Source of the DNA: Ktedonobacter robiniae
GTDB taxonomy: Bacteria > Chloroflexota > Ktedonobacteria > Ktedonobacterales > Ktedonobacteraceae
NCBI RefSeq assembly: GCF_016587375.1
Contig: NZ_BNJG01000003.1
Location: 744,001-808,000 of the forward strand
DNA: 64,000 nucleotides
Direction: 5' to 3'
Shown: positions 26,366-33,687 of the stretch, piece by piece
How the letters are laid out: every line of letters starts with the position of its first letter
Numbering within the stretch: position 1 is the first letter of the stretch
Program-made: the position numbers and the translations under genes
Notes under the pieces: model-generated
What the model saw: the letters and a program-made list of their open reading frames with translations, nothing else
What the model was told of the DNA's origin: nothing
Databases searched by the model: none

Positions 26366-27348
26366 TCAATTGAGATCAACCCGGTTCTGCGCCTTGTTGC
26401 TGTAGCAGGCCAGTAGGCCAGATGCCCATTCTATAACGCTCGCCCGCAGTTCTCTCGGTTCCACTACTTCAGCCATGGGACCCAGACCCAGTAAAGCCGT
26501 GCGAGCAGTCTCCATCGTTTCAAAGACCAGGGAAACCGTTCTCCATCCAGAGGCATCTGGTTCTGATTGCAAAAGGCGGTCGCTGAGAGCTTCCCCAAAA
26601 AGCTGGAGAAGGCGAGGAACCGCATCTCGCGAAATGCGCAGTGTGACCGGGTAAGATGGCAAAAAACGAGCACACCATTCTGCCCAGTACTGAGCAAGAT
26701 GAAACGCTTCTGGACGGCTAAATGTCTCCTGCAAGACTTCCACCTGCTGGATACGGGCAATTCTAAATGGACGGATGGTTTCGCGCGTGGCTCCAACAAG
26801 GTACCAGATGCCAGCTTTCACGACGAGTCCCAAGGGATCGACCAGGGGCGTCATGATGTTCCCGCTTTCCTGCCGATAGACCAGAGAGAGGCGGCGATTC
26901 TGCCAAACGGCATCCTGAACAGCTCGTAAATGAGGCACCTGGTCAACCGGAAAGTTCCATCCTGTTGGGTCTACATGCAAGCGTTCCTGTATCTCCACGG
27001 CACGCCTTTTGTCTCGCTCAGAAAGCGTGCTCAAGACTTTCGCAAGGGCAACCTCTCGTGTCGTATGCAAATCAAGATCGCTCAACGGTCTTTGGCCTTC
27101 AGAGAAAAAAGCGTGCTTAACTCCTCCTCGTTCAGTCCGGCTATGTGGAGATGATAATCTGGCAGAAGGGTATAACCTCCTCCCGGTCCTCCTTCTCCAT
27201 AGATAGGAACACCAGCAAGACTGAGATCATTGATATCGCGGTACAGCGTCCGTTCTGAGACCTGTAGTCGCGCTGCCAATTCCCTGGCTGTGAGGTGTGG
27301 GTAACGTTGTAACAGAAAAACAAGAGCAAGTAAGCGATCAAATTTCAG
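26366..27348 (-). CDS. HTH-WYL transcription regulator, split by a frameshift
   Basis: Two abutting frames together give one DeoR/YafY-type regulator. The N-terminal part (27348 to 27082) holds the HTH (FDRLLALVFLLQRYPHLTARELA, VSERTLYRDINDLSLAGVPIYGE, GGPGGGYTLL). The second (27085 to 26366) holds the WYL domain (GIWYLVGATRE). The junction, KAKDR then SDLDLHTTREVALAKVL, corresponds to a continuous stretch in relatives, so one base is missing near 27083. A TTGA overlap could alternatively allow coupled translation of two polypeptides. No ATG or GTG fits the N-terminus; a CTG at 27348 has AGGAG 7 bases upstream and is the best start. Confidence 0.8.
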
Positions 27349-27404
27349 AGATGTTCTCCTTTGCTGCCAGACGCGAAGCCTGCGCTCAGTATAGCAGCAA
27401 TCCC

Positions 27405-27419
27405 TGACAAAAAGTGTCA
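27405..27419. promoter_or_regulatory. Inverted repeat operator of the WYL regulator
   Basis: tgaca-aaaag-tgtca, a perfect 5-5-5 inverted repeat, 57 bases upstream of the regulator's likely CTG start. A minus-strand TATACT at 27393-27388 lies between them and fits a -10 box. It is a candidate autoregulatory site. Confidence 0.5.
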
Positions 27420-27520
27420 AGGACCAATCACCTTGGATGGCTGTCAGGTACAGTTTGGCTGGTTTGTCTTCTTCATTCAAGAGCCGTACATCCAGTGGAG
27501 TATAATCCAAAAAAATTTAC

Positions 27521-27556
27521 GAGCAGGGAGCCAACCACGCGGTTGGCTCCCTGCTC
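27521..27556 (-). terminator. Intrinsic terminator of the importer operon
   Basis: A perfect 16-bp stem (gagcagggagccaacc) with loop acgc. On the minus strand it is followed by GTAAATTTTTTT. It lies 51 bases beyond the stop of the binding-protein gene. Confidence 0.92.
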
Positions 27557-27607
27557 GTTGGAGGATAAGGTTTACGTATATTGATGCATCTACAGGGGAA
27601 ATGACGT

Positions 27608-28648
27608 TTAGCTGTTGGCTTTGTCGGTGAACTCGTTGGTGTAGGTCTTGTTCAAATCAATCGTCTTGCTTTTAACGTCAGGCTTGGTCTGATTCTCTAC
27701 GCTGAGCACCGACTCGGGACCACCCTGGGGCATTTTGCCGTCAGGACTGTAAATCGCGTACTGATTCTTCAGGGCCGTGATGTAGAGATCCTTGTCGCCA
27801 GCATAGTAATCGGCAGGCATCTGCGCAGCAATCTCTTCCGCGCTATGGGTATGAATCCACTTCATGGTCTTCACATACGCGTTGACCAGCTTCTGGACAG
27901 TATCCTTATGGCTGTTGACATACTCGTTCTTCATGAAGACACAGATGAAGGGGTAAGGGCCACCCAGGGCAGCCGAGGTCGACTCAGGCGTACGCAGGTC
28001 CACCAGGACATTACCAATGCCCTTGGTAGTCAGGCGCGAGATGGTCGGCTCGGTGGTCATACCAGCATCGATACGCCCCTGCTGCATCGCCGCGATAAAG
28101 GTATCGCCAGCGCCCACAGGAATGAAATGTACCTGGTCCTGCGAGATACCAGCCTTGGCCAGCAGCGCAATCGTCAGATTCTGTGTGCCCGAACCCAGCT
28201 CAGTCACACCCAGGTTCTTGCCTTTGAGATCGGCGATGGTCTTGATCTGACCTGCCTCTTTGGCGGAGACAACTTCGGCCTCGCCAGGGGCAACATCGAG
28301 CTGTACTACGCTCTCCATGCCCTTGCCAGCGGCCTGGAGATCAATGGTATGATCATACGAGCCCGAACCAGCGTCTACCTGGCCCGCGAGCACCTGGTTC
28401 TCGGAAGACTGACCGGACGCCTCGTCGATCAGGGTCACATCCAGACCAGCTTGATCAAAATACCCCAGGCGCTTGGCAAGCATGTTTGGCAAATAAATCT
28501 GCTTACTCAAGCCACCAACCATGATTGAGATATGCGTCTTACCCCCGCCGCTGGTGCTACCGCTATCACCGCCACAGGCGCTGAGAACGAGAGCCAGGGT
28601 CATACTCAGCATTAAGCTGGCCCAGACGCTGCGCTTCCATGTTTTCAT
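27608..28648 (-). CDS. SsuA/TauA/NMT1-like binding lipoprotein
   Basis: A 346-residue substrate-binding lipoprotein with signal peptide ending in LALVLSACGG. The mature protein has the features of nitrate/sulfonate/taurine or pyrimidine-precursor binding proteins: LAKRLGYFDQAGLDVTLID, GQVDAGSGSYDHTIDL, DLKGKNLGVTELGSGT and ALLAKAGISQDQVHFIPVG. It captures a small organic or anionic ligand outside the membrane and delivers it to the permease encoded upstream. The ligand cannot be decided. ATG at 28648 follows GGAGAAA. It is the last gene of a minus-strand operon (ATPase, permease, binding protein) and ends in a strong terminator. Confidence 0.9.
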   Translation of the reverse strand: MKTWKRSVWASLMLSMTLALVLSACGGDSGSTSGGGKTHISIMVGGLSKQIYLPNMLAKRLGYFDQAGLDVTLIDEASGQSSENQVLAGQVDAGSGSYDHTIDLQAAGKGMESVVQLDVAPGEAEVVSAKEAGQIKTIADLKGKNLGVTELGSGTQNLTIALLAKAGISQDQVHFIPVGAGDTFIAAMQQGRIDAGMTTEPTISRLTTKGIGNVLVDLRTPESTSAALGGPYPFICVFMKNEYVNSHKDTVQKLVNAYVKTMKWIHTHSAEEIAAQMPADYYAGDKDLYITALKNQYAIYSPDGKMPQGGPESVLSVENQTKPDVKSKTIDLNKTYTNEFTDKANS

Positions 28649-28743
28649 AGGGTTTCTCCTCTTTCATCTTTGATAAATATACGTGCAAAGATAGCGCTCC
28701 TTTGCGCATCTTAACGTATGCACCTCATACATCACGGCTTACT

Positions 28744-28811
28744 TCTTCTCCGAAAACCCTGAGCGCGAAGCGCTAGTCACGCCAGTGACGTTGGGTTTCG
28801 GAATAAGATCT
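28744..28811. repeat. Dispersed palindromic repeat, copy 1
   Basis: An imperfect palindrome (ccgaaaaccc ... gggtttcgg at the ends) in the 162-base gap between the permease and binding-protein genes. Its reverse complement matches 38118-38202 over nearly its whole length except for an internal insertion there. It may act as a stem-loop that sets the relative level of binding protein in the operon. Confidence 0.7.
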
Positions 28812-29683
28812 TAGATGGTGACATCCTTCACCGTGTTTGGCCGCCAGGTAATCAAGCGATTCTCTAGCGCGGTCACCAGGAACTCCATGATCAGGGCTAC
28901 GGCTGCGAGAATCGCCATTGCCGCGAAGACACCGTTGGCGTTAAAGTTCGCCTGCGAGGACTGGATCATCAGGCCCAGGCCCTCGGTCGAGCCGATAAAC
29001 TCACCAACTACGGCACCCACCAAAGCGAAGCTGAAACTGGTATGTAAGCTGGCAATAATCCAGGTCAGCGCCGAAGGAATAATGACCTCGGTCGAGACCT
29101 TCCGGCTGCTCGCACCAAGCAGACGAGCGTTGGCGATCAGGTTACGATCTACCTCACGAACGCCCTGGAAGGCATTGAAGAAGACAATAAAGAAGACGAG
29201 CACGACGGCAAGAGCAATCTTGGATTGGATGCCCAGGCCCAAGCCGATGGCGAAGATTGAGCCAAGCACAACGCGCGGAATGGCGTTGGCAGCCTTAATA
29301 TATGGGCTGAGAATATCGGCCAGGAAGTGGTTGCGCCCCAGGACAACACCGGAGATAACGCCCAGGACAACGCCAATCACAAAGCCGATGAAGGTCTCCT
29401 CAAGCGTGGCACCAATCTGGACCCACAATGGTCCCTGCGCGGTCCCCTGAGTTACCCAGGTGACAAGCTGTGCCCAGATACCCGAGGGCTGTCCCCAGAA
29501 GAAGGGATCGATAATATTCAGGCGCGAGAGCAGCTCCCAGCCACCGACGAGCACAATCAACAAGCCAATGCGCAGGGTGTTAACGATGATGCGCTGACGA
29601 ATTCTGGCCTGGCGTGCTTTTGTCACTATGCTGGCCTCAGCCTCATTTACTGCCATCTCAGGCTTTCTGCTTATTTCTTTCAT
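28811..29683 (-). CDS. ABC permease of SsuC/TauC type
   Basis: A 290-residue inner-membrane permease (BPD_transp_1). About six transmembrane helices are present, and the EAA-type loop that contacts the ATPase is visible as EVDRNLIANARLLGASSRKVSTEVIIPSALTWI. It imports the ligand bound by the lipoprotein encoded downstream. The start is placed at 29683 because GAGGTGG precedes it, which gives a 26-base overlap with the ATPase gene. An ATG at 29656, just after the ATPase stop, is the alternative. The overlap shows tight coupling with the ATPase. Confidence 0.9.
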   Translation of the reverse strand: MKEISRKPEMAVNEAEASIVTKARQARIRQRIIVNTLRIGLLIVLVGGWELLSRLNIIDPFFWGQPSGIWAQLVTWVTQGTAQGPLWVQIGATLEETFIGFVIGVVLGVISGVVLGRNHFLADILSPYIKAANAIPRVVLGSIFAIGLGLGIQSKIALAVVLVFFIVFFNAFQGVREVDRNLIANARLLGASSRKVSTEVIIPSALTWIIASLHTSFSFALVGAVVGEFIGSTEGLGLMIQSSQANFNANGVFAAMAILAAVALIMEFLVTALENRLITWRPNTVKDVTI

Positions 29684-30500
29684 AGCTAATGACCACCTCG
29701 TTGCGAAGAGCTTCCCAGATTTCTTGATACAGATGGACAAAATGCGGATCAAAACGGATCTCCGTCAGGTTGCGCGGGCGCGGCAGGTCTATGGTGTAGA
29801 TACCTTTGACCGTTGCGGGGCCAGCGGTCAGCACACAGACCTTGTCGGCCAGGGAGATGGCCTCTTCCAAATCGTGAGTGACGAAGACAACGGAGGCCGA
29901 GGTGGCGGACCACAGGTTCAGTAGCTCATCCTCCATCAGGATGCGCGTCTGCACGTCCAGAGCGCTAAATGGCTCGTCCATTAGAATAATCTGTGGCTCG
30001 TTAATAAGGGTCTGGGCCAGAGCTACGCGTTTACGCATACCGCCTGAAAGCTGATGGGGATAGCGATCCTCAAAACCAGAGAGGCCGACGCGGGCGATCC
30101 AGTCGCGCGCACGTTCAAAGGCCTCGGCCTTGGGAACACCACGGAAGAGAGGGCCGGTCGCGACATTGCGCAACACGTTTTTCCATGGGAAGACCGCGTC
30201 CGACTGAAAGACATAGCCGATACGAGGGTCAATGCCCTGGACGGGATTGCCCATCACCTCGACCTCGCCAATGCTTGGCTTCTCCAGGCCAGAGATCAGA
30301 CCCAGGGTCGTCGATTTACCGCAACCAGTGGGACCAACAACGGCACAGAACTCGCCGGGCTTTACATTGAGGGAGAGGTCGCGTAAAGCGGTATATGCCT
30401 GGCCATTTGGCGTCTGAAAGCGCTTGGTCACATTGCGCAATTCAATGGCAGGCGTCCCCAGGCCCGACTCAGATTGCAGAGTAGTTGATGTGTTTGTCAT
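29658..30500 (-). CDS. ABC ATPase of SsuB/TauB type
   Basis: A 280-residue ABC nucleotide-binding protein. Walker A is GPTGCGKST, the Q loop lies in YVFQSDAVFPWKNV, the signature is HQLSGGMRKRVALAQ, Walker B is IILMDEPFSALD and the switch His is in FVTHDLEEA. The closest architecture is that of the nitrate/sulfonate/taurine family. The start at 30500 (MTNTSTT) is chosen because the upstream in-frame residues look unlike the family; a GTG at 30551 is possible. It is the first gene of the importer operon, preceded by helically phased repeats at 30701-30752. Confidence 0.92.
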   Translation of the reverse strand: MTNTSTTLQSESGLGTPAIELRNVTKRFQTPNGQAYTALRDLSLNVKPGEFCAVVGPTGCGKSTTLGLISGLEKPSIGEVEVMGNPVQGIDPRIGYVFQSDAVFPWKNVLRNVATGPLFRGVPKAEAFERARDWIARVGLSGFEDRYPHQLSGGMRKRVALAQTLINEPQIILMDEPFSALDVQTRILMEDELLNLWSATSASVVFVTHDLEEAISLADKVCVLTAGPATVKGIYTIDLPRPRNLTEIRFDPHFVHLYQEIWEALRNEVVISYERNKQKA

Positions 30501-30700
30501 AGAGAGAGTAATTTTACCCAACCCCTTTCTTGAATGGTCTGCTGGCACCACCTTGTGCTACCAGTTCAAGTCGTTCTTTTATATGAGCACAATTGCTTTT
30601 GAGCTAATGGGTTGTGGTTGTGTACACAGGGTACAGGCGCGCCTGCCTTCGTTGACGATAAGCTATACTCTATGCCTGTGCTGGTAAGTATAGCCAGGAA

Positions 30701-30752
30701 GGCATAAACAACGCATAAACGCGGCCCCCACCGGCATAAACAATGTATAAAC
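30701..30752. promoter_or_regulatory. Four phased direct repeats (CATAAAC)
   Basis: CATAAAC at 30703, 30714 and 30735 and TATAAAC at 30746, so the spacings are 11, 21 and 11 bases, close to whole turns of the helix. They lie about 200 bases upstream of the importer ATPase start. On the minus strand TATACT (complement of 30687-30692) follows. The region 30501-30809 holds no gene. It is a plausible array of activator or repressor sites on one face of the DNA. Confidence 0.6.
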
Positions 30753-30809
30753 ACACTGCCGCCTATGGAGACCGCGTTCTATAAATAGCCTTCCCTGATG
30801 ATGACCCTT

Positions 30810-31106
30810 CTAGGCTGTCCCAAGCATGGCGTGGAAACGCTGTACGCATTGATCGCAGATAAAAGTATTGGGCGAACTGCCTTCAGCGATACCGATCTCA
30901 GATGGGAAGAGATGAGCAATCTGGGAACCGCTACGCCCACAGAAGGAGCAGGTCTGCTGAGCGGTAGGTAATGTGAGCACGGTGCGCGCCTGCAAGAGAC
31001 TGATGCCTAACGAGCGGAGCAGACCCGCGCCAATCCCCTCACCTTCGTTCATCAAGCCCAGCAAAAGATGGGTCGGGCATATGCTCTTCTCGCCCTGATT
31101 CTTCAT
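30810..31106 (-). CDS. Small Clp_N / ClpX zinc-finger protein
   Basis: A 98-residue protein in two parts. Residues about 8-45 (ICPTHLLLGLMNEGEGIGAGLLRSLGISLLQART) match the second half of one ClpA/ClpC N-domain repeat, which binds adaptors and substrates. Residues about 52-95 (CSFCGRSGSQIAHLF ... FICDQCVQRFH) form a ClpX-type C4 zinc finger, which in ClpX dimerises and binds adaptors. There is no AAA+ module. An adaptor, inhibitor or substrate-recognition factor for Clp proteases is a reasonable inference. AGGGG stands 5 bases before the ATG. It is monocistronic and divergent from the NADAR gene. Confidence 0.75.
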   Translation of the reverse strand: MKNQGEKSICPTHLLLGLMNEGEGIGAGLLRSLGISLLQARTVLTLPTAQQTCSFCGRSGSQIAHLFPSEIGIAEGSSPNTFICDQCVQRFHAMLGTA

Positions 31107-31381
31107 CTCTTCCCCTGCCAGAATGCTGCATAACGCTTGCCATAATTCCTTTCTGAAGGCTTTCAGTTTTCCATTGTGATATACAGGTGAGCGTTACACC
31201 TGAGTATTGGGAGCGTTTAATCGAGCAAGTGTGAGCAATTTCAAAAAACAGTGCTACGTTTTGGCGCTCTATGCGATTTATATTTATAGAGAGTATTCTC
31301 AAGCCGCAAATGGCAATTATCTTATTCCTGGCAAAGGCTGCTATCCTGGCAGCAGATTCAGGGACAGGAGGTCCTACATTT

Positions 31382-31834
31382 ATGCCTATTTATTTTTACA
31401 CGGCTCACGAAGAACCACATGGCTGCTTCTCCAATTTCTCTCGGCACGGCATCGACCTGGATGGGGCCTGGTGGCCAACCGTAGAGCACTACTTCCAGGC
31501 TCAGAAGTTCGCAGGTACGCCCTACGCTAATAAAATTCGTATCGCCTTCACGCCCAAGCAGGCCGCCGACCTGGGGCGCAGTCGCCAACATCCCCTGCGT
31601 CCCGATTGGGAGCAGGTGAAGGACGAAATTATGCTTAAAGCGGTTCGTCGCAAGTTCGAGTTACACACCCAGCTGCGCAAACTTCTCCTCGCGACTGGGG
31701 CAGAAGAATTGATCGAGAACGCTCCCAGCGATTATTATTGGGGGTGTGGCAGCGATGGCAGCGGACAGAACAAGTTGGGACAACTTCTGATGCGGATACG
31801 TATGGAGCTGAGTTCCTTACCCTCCCTAACATAG
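31382..31834 (+). CDS. NADAR family N-glycosidase
   Basis: A 150-residue NADAR/YbiA-like protein. Typical segments are FYTAHEEPHGCFSNFS at the N-terminus, WWPTVEHYFQAQKF, and the C-terminal DYYWGCGSDGSGQNKLGQLLMRIR. Members hydrolyse N-glycosidic bonds: YbiA acts on early riboflavin intermediates, and some NADAR enzymes remove ADP-ribose from guanine in nucleic acids. Which applies here is open; no DarT-like gene is adjacent. The start at 31382 follows AGGAGG at 31366-31371. Longer in-frame readings lack a ribosome site. Confidence 0.9.
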   Translation: MPIYFYTAHEEPHGCFSNFSRHGIDLDGAWWPTVEHYFQAQKFAGTPYANKIRIAFTPKQAADLGRSRQHPLRPDWEQVKDEIMLKAVRRKFELHTQLRKLLLATGAEELIENAPSDYYWGCGSDGSGQNKLGQLLMRIRMELSSLPSLT

Positions 31835-31915
31835 ACTATTAACTATAAGCTTCAGGAGATGAGCAATAGCTGGCTTTTGCGCAAGCCAGCTATTACCAAA
31901 TTGGCAAAAATGACC

Positions 31916-31944
31916 TTGACTTTTAGCCACAAATATGTTAGTAT
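31916..31944 (+). promoter_or_regulatory. Strong promoter ahead of a terminator
   Basis: TTGACT at 31916-31921 and TAGTAT at 31939-31944, separated by exactly 17 bases. The expected transcription start near 31951 lies only about 10 bases before a terminator hairpin. The spacer carries gccacaaat, which recurs in the hairpin. Confidence 0.65.
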
Positions 31945-31960
31945 TTAATATGTCAATTGC

Positions 31961-31995
31961 GAAAGGCCACAAATTTGTGGCCTTTCTCTTTTTTT
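31961..31995 (+). terminator. Intrinsic terminator just after a promoter
   Basis: A perfect 26-base palindrome (31961-31986, gaaaggccacaaa and complement) followed by TCTTTTTTTTT. With the promoter at 31916-31944 it would release an RNA of only about 40 bases. It can also serve the upstream NADAR gene; a second hairpin without T run (aatagctggctt ... aagccagctatt) lies at 31865-31894. Confidence 0.85.
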
Positions 31996-32433
31996 GCTAA
32001 AGCGAGATAACTACTTACTCGGCTGCAAAACTTCAACTATACACGCATAGTCATTTATGAAGAAACACTGGACACAGTCATAGGGGTGCTCCATCTCCAG
32101 GGCTTCTACCACTGGATGTACCAGGCACAACCCAATCAACCCTTCTCCCTGCTCTCCCTCATTCAATCAATGCAGAAAATGCATGTGATCAATGCTCTGA
32201 GACTGCTGGAATCTCCCTCAGATCGACCTTGTACAACTCGCGATTGTTCAGGGCAACTCTGGCCTGACCTGCGGACTCCTCACGCTTGCAGACATCTGCA
32301 ACGCGATTATCACGGTACGCTAAGCAATCCCAATTTTATTGCAATAGATGCGTTTATATGCTACAATTCGCAGGCCACTTTAATAAGCTCAATTATTCTT
32401 AATAACTTCTGATAATGAAAGAGGGAATCTCTA
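31996..32433 (+). promoter_or_regulatory. Intergenic region with promoter for the zinc-ribbon protein
   Basis: No convincing gene in about 440 bases. TTGCAA at 32339-32344 and TACAAT at 32362-32367 are 17 bases apart and would start transcription about 60 bases before the ATG at 32434. Confidence 0.55.
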
Positions 32434-33042
32434 ATGAATTGTACAAGCTGTGGCGTAGTTGCCCCCTATAATGCAGCAATCTGCCCCAACTGCGGTGCTT
32501 CCTTCCCCATGCCAAACTCATATCCCCAGGCCCCCGATTATGCACCACAACAACCCAATAATGCTCCTCCTGCAACAGGATATTCATATCCGCAGCAGGG
32601 TTATGCCGCGCCGCAGCAAAGCTATGCCGCACCGGGCTACAATTCAGCGCAAGCAGGCTACATGGGTCAGCAGCAGAGCTACGCCTACGGCCAGCCTCAA
32701 TATCCTCCAACCTACCAGCAAATGACGAACGTTACCGTCGTCAATAATGCACAAACGAGTAATACACCCGTCATCGTAGAGGTCCTGCTCAATTTCTTTC
32801 TTGGCATCTATGGGGTCGGATGGCTCATGGCGGGCGAAACCACTACCGGCATCGTCCTGCTCGTCTGTAGCTTCGTCGTTTACTGGCCTGTGTTGATCGG
32901 CCTCGCCGTATTCACTTTAGGGATTGGCCTCTTCTGCGATATCCCGCTCGTTATCGGCGCAGTCATCTTGAATGCCGTACTCCTGAACGGAGCCTTGAAG
33001 CGCCGTTACGCCCAGGTCACAGTGGTCCAGACAAGATATTAA
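32434..33042 (+). CDS. Zinc-ribbon, Tyr/Gln-rich membrane protein
   Basis: A 202-residue protein. Residues 3-20 form a zinc ribbon (CTSCGVVAPYNAAICPNCG). Residues about 25-95 are a low-complexity segment rich in Pro, Gln, Tyr and Ala with repeats such as QQSYAAPGY and QQGYAAPQ. Then come two or three transmembrane helices (IVLLVCSFVVYWPVLIGLAVFTLGIGLF; VIGAVILNAVLLNGAL). This layout is common in Chloroflexota and actinobacteria without known function; the disordered linker may mediate protein contacts. The start has GAGGGA upstream and a promoter ends 66 bases before it. Confidence 0.8.
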   Translation: MNCTSCGVVAPYNAAICPNCGASFPMPNSYPQAPDYAPQQPNNAPPATGYSYPQQGYAAPQQSYAAPGYNSAQAGYMGQQQSYAYGQPQYPPTYQQMTNVTVVNNAQTSNTPVIVEVLLNFFLGIYGVGWLMAGETTTGIVLLVCSFVVYWPVLIGLAVFTLGIGLFCDIPLVIGAVILNAVLLNGALKRRYAQVTVVQTRY

Positions 33043-33148
33043 ATAATACAGATATCGCCTTCAATACCCAATTGTTACTCCTCTGTTTGTGGTGAAGCGC
33101 AACACTAAAAGTAAAGTAAGCGTTCTCTTGAGAGAGGGGAGCGAAGGT

Positions 33149-33595
33149 ATGCTTGGCAAGCTCAGTAACACGCAAATCGAGGAAATGCTATACACGGAGA
33201 TGATTGGGCGCCTTGGCTGTCATGCGGAGGGCAAGACCTATGTCTACCCCATCAATTATGTCTATGACGGCGAGTATATTTATGGTTGTTCGCTCGAAGG
33301 AGTGAAGCTTCAGGTGCTGAGAGCCCATCCCGAAGTCTGCTTTGAAATAGACCATGTGCAGAACCTTGCCAACTGGCGTAGCGTCATGGCCTGGGGCACC
33401 TTTGAAGAGCTTGAGGGAGAAGAGGCGGCACAGGCTGCTAACCTGCTGATGCAACGTGAAATGACCCTCATAGCCAGTGGCCAATCGGTTCACCAGATGC
33501 GTAAGGTCGATTCACAAGCCACCTCATTCGTCAGCGCAATCTACCGCATCCGCCTGGCAAAAAAAAATGGACGCTTTGAGATCGAGGATGATTAG
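33149..33595 (+). CDS. PNPOx-like flavin-binding split-barrel protein
   Basis: A 148-residue member of the pyridoxamine-5-phosphate oxidase-like split-barrel family. Landmarks are MIGRLGCHAEGKTYVYPINYVYDGEYIYGCSLEGVKLQVLRAHPEVCFEIDHV, followed by WRSVMAWGTFEEL. Such proteins bind FMN, F420 or haem and often act in redox detoxification; cofactor and substrate are not clear. The start is taken at 33149 after GGGGAG; an in-frame upstream start at 33089 lacks a site. It lies 107 bases after the zinc-ribbon gene and is followed immediately by a strong hairpin. Confidence 0.85.
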   Translation: MLGKLSNTQIEEMLYTEMIGRLGCHAEGKTYVYPINYVYDGEYIYGCSLEGVKLQVLRAHPEVCFEIDHVQNLANWRSVMAWGTFEELEGEEAAQAANLLMQREMTLIASGQSVHQMRKVDSQATSFVSAIYRIRLAKKNGRFEIEDD

Positions 33596-33673
33596 AGCGC
33601 TACTGACGTACGCGCCTACGCCTCTGGGCCAGATGTAGTACCCTGGCGTAGGCGCGTACGTCAGTAGCGCTCT
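33594..33673. terminator. Terminator hairpin, 29-bp perfect stem
   Basis: Arms 33594-33622 and 33645-33673 are perfectly complementary with a 22-base loop. It begins in the stop codon of the flavin-binding protein and ends 15 bases before the stop of the convergent alcohol dehydrogenase. The inner word ctactgacgtacgcgcctac recurs at 1258-1277. Confidence 0.8.
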
Positions 33674-33687
33674 GAATAATGCATAGA

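Noticed and set aside
30701..30752. Possible short CRISPR array
   Set aside because: The repeats are only 7-8 bases, the spacings are 11 and 21, and no cas gene is in the window; regulatory boxes fit better.
32086..32412. 108-codon open frame on the plus strand
   Set aside because: No ribosome site, no recognisable motif, and it overlaps the promoter of the zinc-ribbon gene.
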